Assembly: GCA_013397795.1 (NCBI GenBank)
Contig: VZTJ01001390.1
Coordinates: forward strand, 409,085 to 473,084
Reading direction: 5' to 3'
DNA length: 64,000 bases
Source of the DNA: Orthonyx spaldingii
Taxonomy: Eukaryota > Chordata > Aves > Passeriformes > Orthonychidae
In this document: piece after piece, positions 55,729-64,000 of the stretch
How the letters are laid out: the number at the start of each line of letters is the position of its first letter
Position numbering within the stretch: the first letter of the stretch is position 1
Notes under the pieces: generated by a model
The model's database searches: none
Seen by the model: the letters and a program-made list of their open reading frames with translations, nothing else
Told to the model about the DNA's origin: nothing
Translations under genes and position numbers: made by a program

Positions 55729-58252
55729 TGCTCCCGGCTGAGGGCATGCTGGAGATTTTTTCCCCACGATCTGGGAAGGAAAACATGAGTTTGCTGCCAG
55801 CAAAGAGCACAGTTGACACAAATACTGGAGGAGCTGTACGTGGTGACATGACTGGGCCTCCAACACCCTGCAAGAGCAGCACCACGGTCTTGAGTCACCT
55901 CCACACTTGTGGCTGTGCCCAGCCTGCAGCCAATTCAGCCCAGCACTTGAGAGGAGCGTTTTCCTGAGGCTGAATCTCTCCGTGGAGAGGTGGGAATGCC
56001 GAGGATCAGCGGTGGGAGCAGCCCAGGCAGCTCCCCAGGGATGCCCCTTCCTAAACAGAGAGAACCCGAACCCCTCCCGAGCCCCAACCACTGAGCTCAA
56101 GTGACACACGCGTGTGTGGGCTGTCAGGGGTGAGGTTCCTTCAGTCTCACACATCCCTTCTCCTCTCCTTTGCTTTTTAAAGGTTTAGTTTCTCTCATGT
56201 TTCCATCAGTCTTTGACAAAATGGACAATTACCTCCACCAGGTCTGAGCTGTGGAATCTTCTGCCTCCTCTTGACCTGCTCTGCATTTTTACCACGTTCA
56301 TTTATTTTTATTATACTTCATTAGAACAATGATGTCCTCTAAGCTGCTTGGGTTCTTCAGCAACCCATGGCTACTCCCTCCCTCACAAACGTTGCAGATT
56401 ATTCCTGTTGTGCTGTCATATTCCCTCTCCCTCCCTGAATTAGCTACGCCAATTAATTACCAGCCCCTGGGACTGCTCGTGGAGCACAAGCCCTGAGGCT
56501 GAGGAGTGAAAGGGATGTTCTTACACAAGTGAGCAAGGTTTGGCTGCTCTTACCTGAGCTCCCTCGGGATTTTCCATCAGAACGTTGATTTCCTGCAAAA
56601 GGAACAACTCACCTGGGCATGTCAATGCCACCGCATTCTTGTTTCTAAACAAAAAATTACCCGAGTGTTTTGACAACATCAAAACATCGTGTTTCATTGT
56701 TTTGAGGGCATGGAATACTTTGATATTAATTCTAAAACATCTTTTCACTTAGAAGCTTCTCTTGTAATCCGATTGCTTTAAATGCCAAAATCAACTCAAA
56801 ATATGTAAACAATTTGTAATGGTTTCACAGGGACATCTCAGTACAAAACATACATTGAAATTAAACTCCATAATTTTTCCCTGGAATGGGAAATGCAGTT
56901 CTTGCTCAGGTCTAGATGTCAGCACAACATCTTGGTGGGCTCTGGTGTAACTGAGAGAACCGACCCAGGAGAGATGGACAATTGGTCTAACAGGGAATGC
57001 TGGAGGGCATGGAAAAATCCTGGCTGAGCCAGGAGAGGAAAGAGGCAGAAGGATGAGTTGGGAACAATGCTGCAGGGCAGGGAAGCGTGAATTTGTGATG
57101 CCAGGTGGGCTATCTGCACCTGGGCCAGCTTTCAGGGAGTTTGGGATGGCAATGGAGAAGCTGCCAAAGGAGGACGTTTCAGAGCTCTCGTTTCAAGGAC
57201 AATTCGTGGAATCCGTTTAAATCCCATCAATGGGTGAAAAACCCACCCTGGAATTTTCTTCCCCCTAAAGCAGCCTCCCTGCTGTGCCAGTGCAGAGCTG
57301 CATCCTGGTGGCATCAAAGGGAGCTCTGGAAGCATCATCTCCATCGTTCCGAGCTGCTCTGAGCCCGGATCGCCAGAGAAAGCGGATCAGTGCTGAGTGC
57401 CTGGCTGGGAGAAAAGCTGGAGCCATGCTCTGAAGCACATTAATTGCTTATTAATTACCCCATTCATCACGGTGACACCCTTGTCTGCATTCCCAGTGGC
57501 ACCCTTGCCGTTGGCTGGGACTGTCACACTGTTTTGGGTAAACTGAGGTACATCTGCTGCCTCACCCCAGACCCTCCTGCGTCCCCAAGAGTGAAAAACA
57601 AACCCCAAAACCTCACACCTTCAGGAGAAGCCCAGTGACAACACGGCGGGTTGGAAACTTGCCCCTCAATGGCAGCAGGGAAGTGCAAATGAGAGAGGAC
57701 TTCCAGGACAAGGATGCTCCCGAGCCCTCGAAGTTTGGGATTCGTGGCATAATTTGCAAAGTGACGGCTTACAGAGCCCATCCAGGGCTTTGCTGCAGCT
57801 TCCCACAGGCAACTGCAAGTTCCCATTAAATCACAGAGAGCTGTAAACCAATCACCAGGGAAAATTTCTGTTCCATCACCGGTGCTTTTTCTTTATTTCA
57901 TTATTTATAGCACTCTCTGATTTCCAGCAACTTTTTTATTATAAAAAAAAATTATTTTCTTTGTCTGAAAATTGATATAAAAAGAAATCCATCTCTCAGC
58001 CGTCATTTCTCTTAATGATGTTTACATCAGCAGATGGGGAAAAAATCACTTTTTAAACAGAATTTATTACCCGCTGACCCAAAGCTTTCCCATACATCAC
58101 TGTGCTTTCACAAAGTTAGTTTCCACAGCAACATGATGTAACTCTCCAGCGTGCCTGGGAACTGCTGATGTTAACTCTTCCATTCCTATCCATATTTCTT
58201 TGTGATGGGCTATCTTGGCCACATGGACACCTCAAAATTGGATGATAGAGTC
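55729..58252. other. 2.5-kb non-coding region
   Basis: No gene is recognised. The AT-rich part 57830-58200 is motif-rich and listed separately. Earlier sequence is mixed and unremarkable. Confidence 0.5.
57830..58200. promoter_or_regulatory. Candidate conserved noncoding block, AT-rich
   Basis: Contains CTTTATTTCATTATTTATAG, TTTTATTATAAAAAAAAATT, CTTAATGATGTTTACATC (forkhead-like TGTTTAC) and ACAACATGATG-like sequence. There is no recognisable repeat and no frame above 60 codons. Its base composition is clearly more AT-rich than its flanks. Confidence 0.2.
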
Positions 58253-58376
58253 AATCTCCTGAGTTGGAAGGGACCCACAAGCATTATCCAGCCCTCAGCT
58301 TCTGGCCCTGCACAGACACCCCGACAATCCCAACCTGTCCCTGACAGTGTTGTCCAAACGCTCCTGGAGCTCTGGA
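58253..58376 (-). mobile_element. CR1 LINE fragment, antisense, third end type
   Basis: The plus strand reads CAATCTCCTGAGTTGGAAGG, GACCCACAAGCATTATCCAG, CTTCTGGCCCTGCACAGAC, ACCCCGACAATCCCAACCTG and CAAACGCTCCTGGAGCTCTGG. This is the CR1 branch with the end 'GAGTTGGAAGGGACCCACAAGGATCATCGAG', so it is a full antisense counterpart of the short plus-strand tails at 6169 and 28867. Confidence 0.93.
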
Positions 58377-58569
58377 AAAGCTCTGGCTCTGGGAAAGCTC
58401 AGGCTCAGGAATGCTCTGCAAACAGGGACATATTTCAGTTGTCTCGTTTACTGAGACACCAAGTAGCAGCTTCAAGCAAGAGGGAAGGGCTGCAGGTGTC
58501 CCAGGGAAAGGGAGCAGCTGGGCAGGGGTAGCACAGAGGGAGGGAGATGAATGTCTGGAGATGCTCATC
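58377..58569. other. Short spacer between two antisense CR1 fragments
   Basis: About 190 bp separates CR1 copies of two different end types in the same orientation. Nothing else is recognised. Confidence 0.55.
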
Positions 58570-58673
58570 ACAAAATCATGGAAAGCCTTGGGTTGGAAAG
58601 GTCCTTAAAGATCATCCAATTCCCAAGGGCAGGAACACCTTCCACTAGACCAGGTTGCTCCAAGCTGGCCTTT
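58570..58673 (-). mobile_element. CR1 LINE 3' fragment, antisense
   Basis: CACAAAATCATGGAAAGCCT, TGGGTTGGAAAGGTCCTTAA, AGATCATCCAATTCCCAAGG and TTCCACTAGACCAGGTTGCT. It keeps the ancestral form CCACTAGACCAGG and lacks the 'CCATGGG' half of the palindrome, so it is from an older subfamily than most copies here. Confidence 0.93.
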
Positions 58674-58963
58674 TCACCAGTGCAGCTCAAAGCAAGTGTT
58701 TCACCAGCCACAGCAGGAACACCCAAACCCTGTGAGAGATCTTCCTCCAGGCCCACCTTCTCCAGCACCAAGAGAATCTGGGAACAAAATATAACACAGG
58801 GTTCTCCAGAAAAAGGCTTAGTGAAGATGGACAGACAGACACTTAAGTCTTCAAAATAGTGGTGAACTCCTGTGGGATGAGCACCTTGTGCTGTGGTTCA
58901 TCTCTTCACTGAAATTTGGTGTAGAAGCGCCCAGAGAGCAGACCCTCCCTGGCTCTGAGGGGT

Positions 58964-58990
58964 TGTGCTCATCACCACAATAATTCATCA
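58964..58990. repeat. Dispersed 27-bp exact repeat, copy 1
   Basis: Begins TGTGCTCATCACC and ends TAATTCATCA. The same 27 bases occur at 60481-60507, while the flanks of the two sites differ. Confidence 0.9.
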
Positions 58991-60480
58991 TGTGTATAAA
59001 CAGCTCCAGAGCTCTCTCCAGCAGCAGAGTCCACAGAGAATGAGCACAGAGCAACCAGCACCAGCATCCTGAGGAGGGGAAGGGCTCAGCACAGCACCAG
59101 GAAACTCTCCAAGGATCTGGCTCCAGGCTTTGGCCCCACAGCTCCAGCCCAGCTTCGGGCCTGGGTGGATTTAGCTGCAAATCTGGCCTCTCAGCAATCA
59201 AGGTTCAGCTCCAATAGAGACAGTTGCACCTATCACTGCATTTATTGATTGCTGGGATGTTGATAAACAATTGATTTTTTTCTGCAAATGTCACCTGGAA
59301 GGAGTTTTATGCCTCTCTCTACAGGGAGCGAGCGATAGCAGGAGCCTAACAAACACAGAGAACACAAACTGTCTCCTGCTAGGGCAGATAATTCCTGCTA
59401 GCAAACAGCTGAGTAATAGAAAGAAGTTGCTTCTACCGGGATTTGGGAGTCTACCATGGTGGGAGGTGGGAAAAGCATTCACTCAGTGCTTTTGGGTCAG
59501 GTATCAGTGTCACTTTGGCACCTTATCAAAGGAATCCAGCACCTCCAGCCCCTTGGCTTGAGCCAGTTACAAAGCAGCAAGTGATCCACCTGAGGAGAGA
59601 TGGCAATCAGCTCTCAGCACAGGCCTACCACAGATCAGAGGCCAAAGAGAAAAGGGCTGTGGAACAGTGGGAGGCGTGTGACAACCCCCAGAGACAAATT
59701 GTGCCGAGGGGAAAGCAGCCTCACGTGAGCCTTGTTAGGAGAATGTCACACAGAGAGCTCTGGAGTCACAAACCAACCAGGCATTTCAAGGGGACAAGAG
59801 AAACACAAGTTCCCTGAGAATTGCTGCCATAGGTCAGATTAGAAACCAGAAATCCAGGAGTAGAATGTAATCCAGGCATTGGGGTTCTTCAGGAAAAGAG
59901 GACCATGTAATTAACTTATCCCTGACTTGGGAAAACTTGGTGGCATTCATAAAAGACAACAAAGTGGCACACTGGAAACCAGGCCCTGGCAGCTCTGATC
60001 TATGTCCCCAGACATCCTTGGATGCTTCAGAGCTCTGCTGTGAGAGTTCTCCAAGGAATTCCAAGCATACTGTGGATCAGGATTTCTGTCTGGACATCAG
60101 CCCTGTGTGTGCTGTTTAACAGAGCACTGCCAGGGTCTACAGAGGCAGAACTTCCTCCTAAACGTTCTCCTGCTCTCCCTTCAGCATTTCTGAAAAACCA
60201 AACAATGGCCAGAAAACATCTCCAGCACACACAGCATGAAAGATGCTTCAAAATCTGTTTCCCCCACCCTGAAAGGATGCAGGGAATCCCTGTGCTGAGC
60301 CACTTCTCACCTTTCCTAAAGCACAGAGCTTCCCAAACCTCACAGCTTCCTCAATAGCACCAAAAAAAAAAAGGGCAGTCCTTGTCCTCCTCTGCCTGAA
60401 TAAAAGGGTTTGTGGAATTTAAAGGTGTTTTCTGAAATAAGTCTCCACCCATAACTGCACTTTGGCTGGTGTGTCAGCTG

Positions 60481-60507
60481 TGTGCTCATCACCACAATAA
60501 TTCATCA
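60481..60507. repeat. Dispersed 27-bp exact repeat, copy 2
   Basis: Exact match to 58964-58990 in the same orientation, about 1.5 kb away. Confidence 0.9.
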
Positions 60508-61208
60508 GCAAACACCAACAGCTTTGGGAAAGCTGACTCAGGAGACTGAGACCTTATTTAGCCAAAAACACTTGCTCTGATTGATTTTTTTTTCCTAAAA
60601 ACAATTTAAGCTTCCTTTTCTGCATTCTGTGTGGCAGCTCTTGACAAGTTAAAGTCTCCAGCAAAGCCACTCTGTGCTAAGAGGCATCAGTTCTGCCAAA
60701 AATGACCCGAGCCCCATTTGCAGTGATATGAGCATACACTGATGGGGTTACCATCATTATCAGAGATCAGACACAGGATTAGGATCATTATCAAATCAGC
60801 CTACCCATGCCATTTCCTCCACTTATCTTAAAATCCTCGAGTCTACCAGAGAGTGTTGACCTTTATATCAAAAAATGTCGAGCAGCCTATTTATTGGAAA
60901 GCTCCAAATTAGATGACCAAGAAGGAGAAAGCTTTTCCAGCAGCGGCTGCCACCCCCGTGAGCAGGTTCCAGGAGCTCCTAAACAGGGAGCTGGCTGCAG
61001 GCTGGTCAGAACAGTTTGTTTGGTTGGAGGAGATGTGCTGATCAAGCAGGCAGCCAGTCAGGGGATGTTGTCCAGTTCCTGCCCAGGGCTTTGAAATCCC
61101 AGCCTTTCCAACAACCCTGGCCCATGGAATGAGGGGAGTTTGGGATTGAGCCGACAGTGGGAAGCCTCAGCAGCACCACATCCTGTGGAGGACCTGGGCA
61201 TGGGGCTG

Positions 61209-61248
61209 GGAAATGGGCCACAGTCCTCGGAAATGGGCCACAGTCCTC
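61209..61248. repeat. Perfect 20-bp tandem duplication
   Basis: GGAAATGGGCCACAGTCCTC occurs twice head to tail (61209-61228 and 61229-61248). Confidence 0.94.
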
Positions 61249-63639
61249 CTCCTGCTCAGGGATCCTGTCAGAGAAACTATGATGGGTGCAGGACTCTGGG
61301 GCAGGACGTGGATGTGTGTCCCACATGAAGGACAATCCTTTCCCAAAGCTTCCCATATCCATGGTGTGGGTCAGGCTGAAGCTCAGCTCCAGGTCCAACA
61401 GTAACGTGAGACAGGGAAAATGGTTCTGTTGGAAAGGGAAACCCAGGATACACAGCCTGTGAGCGTGGCTGGAGCTCTGGCGGGTGAGCAGTAGGGACAG
61501 CCCCACACGTGCTCCCCAGTCTTTGGGATGCCAGCACCCAGCCACCACAGCACCTGGGCAGGACTTCCCTGTGATCACCTGTCCATCCTCAGACTCAACA
61601 TCCCATTTCCAGTGATCCTAAGGTCTCACACCTTGCCCACACTGCCACAGAGCTGGGGCCACTCAGGATCTTTCCACCCACGTTCTTCATCCTGGGCTAC
61701 TCCCGCTCCTGCCCAGCTTTTCCACCTGATATTTCTGATGGAGGGAACAGCCATTGAACTCGGCCCCAAAGTCCCACCCTGCTCATGCAGAAGTCCCCCT
61801 GGAGTCCAGAGGAACATAAACCAAACCCAGCTGCTCTCTGCTGTCACAGCCTAAGTGCATTAATGTCTTTTTATCTCCGTGGGGGCACCGCAGCCGGCCC
61901 CTGTTTCCATGCAATTGGTGTTAATAAAATCTCTCTCTGCAGAAGTGACAAGGGAAGGATCCACTTCACTTGGCAGGTTTTATCTGCATTGAAATTGGAG
62001 TGCAAGCCTTGTGTTCCATAAACCCCTCCGCTGATAGCTCTCATCTGCGACCCTCCTCCGAGACTGGCTTCGGGCTGATTATTCCTGAAGAAAACATCTC
62101 TATAAGGCAGTCCTCAGCTCTGGCTTGCAATCAACAAGTCAGCTCTGAAACACTTCTTTCAGCCAGCTTAGGCAATTTTCACTGCAAAATTAAAAGGAAA
62201 AATTGTCCAGAGACAAAGCATTACACAGAGCACATGGGCAATAAGATCCGGAATAGCTCTGGAGTCGTGGCCAAAAACTGGTTAGTTTGGATTGCGGTGG
62301 GAGCCCTTGGAGCTGTGAGGCAGCAGCTGAAGGGAGACCTGAGGAAATTGAAGCAGCTGTTCCAGCCTCCTTTCCTCCTCAGCACACATGGGTGAGGGAG
62401 GGCAGGAGCTCTGAGCTGTGGCTGAGCCCAGGTGTCCAAGCTCTGCAGGAAGAAGAAATCCTAAGGAAGTAGGTGGGAAAGAAGAGGAGAACCAGCTGAG
62501 CAAGGAACACACCTGAGTGGGAAGCCAGCAAGGCTTTGTGCCTACCTGCAGAAGCAGGAGGTGAGAGGAACAACTCCAGGATTAAAGGTCCTGAGGTGTG
62601 CAAGGCAGGCAAAGGGATGCTGAGGAGAGCCAGGCAGCAGCATCCTCTCAGGGTGCCATGGCACTCAGTCTGGATTCCCTGCCATCCCAACAGCCACAGA
62701 TCAAACACTGGCTGTTGGAGTGTTGGGGTGCTGGGGGTAATGCTGTACCCCACGTGCCACCTTAGTTAAGTCTGGATGGCCAAGTGAAGCCTTTAAGCCA
62801 CCTGGAATTTCTCCTGGAGGTATTTCACCAGAGCCTTGAGGGCCTAAGGACCAAGGAAAGACGCTCCCACCTGCTTCTCCCATCTCCCCAACATTTTCCT
62901 TTTCCTAGCTACAGAAGAACTTCACTATGTTCAGATTTTCCTCCGTGCTCTTGAAATCCCAGACTCCTCTGGTGTGTCTTTGGTTCCACACGGCCTTTTC
63001 CCCATAAATCACTCATTCAGGTCTAGATTGATATTAACCATTTTGCCAGAAACTCCTTATCTGCACAAGCTGCTGCTGAGCCCAACTGGATCTGTCCACA
63101 CCAAATGGAGAGAAATTATGAATGTGCTTCATCAGTCAAGGCAAGGAAAGTGATAGCAGTGAGCAGAGACAGTAAATAAGGAAAGTATCCACCGAGTATT
63201 TCCAAAGTAAATCAAGTTACGGCTACAATTAGAGGAAATAGAGATTTTGTCTGCAATTACAGTCCTGTTACTTCTCCCATCCACACAGACAGTTATGCAG
63301 CATCAAAATGAAGAACTGACTTGCATTTTTAAAGTTTCAGGGTTTTTTTTCCCCAGCTGGGAGAACAGGTTTGAATCTCCCTCTCTCCTCCCCCATTTAG
63401 CCAGCTCTACTTAACTCAGCTGTGACTTGAATATTCAATTCAAAATCAGGGAAGAGCTGAGGGTATGGATGAAACCCAGCCCAGGAGGTTTTGGCCAGAA
63501 AGTAGACAAATGCAGCCCTAAAGCCCCCTGTGCTCAGCAAGGCACAACTGGAGGAATTCATTAACCATTTTCCTGGGGCATTTTTCATAAGTCCAGGTTG
63601 TAGCAGGTGAACCCTACTCCGCCCAGTCTGTGTTCAAAC

Positions 63640-63830
63640 AATGACAGTAATGATTTCTTGATATTGAAAAAGGATAAAACCTTAACTGGCCCCATCTAAT
63701 TGGTCATGGAAGGCAAATGATTATAGACTGGGATATAGAAGGCGGCGATTCATGGAAGTTTGACAATCAATCTAATTAATAATCTTCAGTTAATTTCTTG
63801 CTGTCTCTTAAGAGGTAAAAAGGAGAGGTG
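63640..63830. promoter_or_regulatory. Candidate conserved noncoding block
   Basis: Repeat-free sequence with GACAATCAATCTAATTAATA, CTTCAGTTAATTTC, GGCGGCGATTCATGG and CCATCTAATTGGTC. The density of TAAT cores and the retained CpG pair stand out from the flanks. This is inference from texture only. Confidence 0.2.
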
Positions 63831-64000
63831 TGACTGTTGTGGATGGAGACACAGCCCAGCAGCTCTGCCAGCCACAGGGTGACAGCTCGACCTTGCGAGT
63901 GTCACCGCTTCCTGGGAATTCTGCCTCCAAATCCAAGCCCCTGCTGTGAGCGTGGGGGGAAGGAGCAGCCCCTCTTGGAGATAAGAAGTGACAATAAGTG

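Larger units (their letters stand above)
58674..64000. other. 5.3-kb repeat-poor non-coding region
   Basis: No gene or mobile element is recognised. A 27-base stretch at 58964-58990 recurs exactly at 60481-60507, and a 20-bp tandem duplication lies at 61209-61248. Parts of 61900-62240, 63000-63340 and 63640-63830 are AT-rich and look conserved. Frames stay below 180 codons and resemble nothing known. Confidence 0.5.

Noticed and set aside
1..64000. CRISPR arrays, bacterial operons, tRNA or rRNA genes
   Set aside because: No regularly spaced direct repeats, no cloverleaf or rRNA sequence that I could recognise, and the CR1 content shows the DNA is avian.

Overview
This window is eukaryotic and almost certainly avian, probably from a songbird. 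The diagnostic signal is about twenty fragments of CR1, the main LINE of bird genomes. Each fragment carries the family's conserved 3' part, seen on the minus strand as runs such as AATGGTTTGGGTTGGAAGGG and CTGCCATGGGCAGGGACACC. Several still end in degenerate copies of the CR1 terminal octamer (ATTCTATG-like). The CR1 subtype, with GTGCCAGGGCCT(C)CCACCCTCACAGGG, is the one I associate with passerines. That narrower placement rests on memory of the family, not on a search.

I can support no protein-coding gene or RNA gene anywhere in the 64 kb. The open reading frames are short, overlap on both strands, match no family I recognise, and often run through CR1 sequence, microsatellites or the assembly gap. 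The window is best read as intergenic DNA or the inside of a very large intron. Because this is animal DNA, operons and ribosome-binding sites do not apply.

Layout. From 1 to 9 kb there are six CR1 pieces, an 8-bp minisatellite, a long C/T-rich tract and a perfect 53-bp tandem duplication. From 9 to 13 kb the DNA is repeat-poor and AT-rich, with blocks that look like conserved noncoding sequence, including an octamer site at 12.28 kb. From 13 to 26.5 kb there are seven CR1 pieces, a clean solo LTR at 16557-16814 with a 6-bp target duplication, an assembly gap (22769-22891) beside a GAGGA microsatellite, and an A-rich tract. From 26.4 to 43 kb repeats are sparse (three CR1 fragments), with small CpG-rich patches at 26.74, 37.2 and 42.6 kb and several homeodomain-motif-rich blocks. 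From 43 to 46 kb there is an LTR-retrotransposon-derived fragment, then AT-rich sequence I cannot classify. From 46 to 59 kb there are five CR1 fragments, one of them the longest in the window (about 700 bp). From 59 to 64 kb the DNA is repeat-poor and AT-rich.

I found no coherent new biological system. The points most worth checking are the solo LTR, the compact CpG cluster at 37215-37291, the motif-rich candidate regulatory blocks, and the unclassified region beside the retroviral fragment at 43-46 kb.
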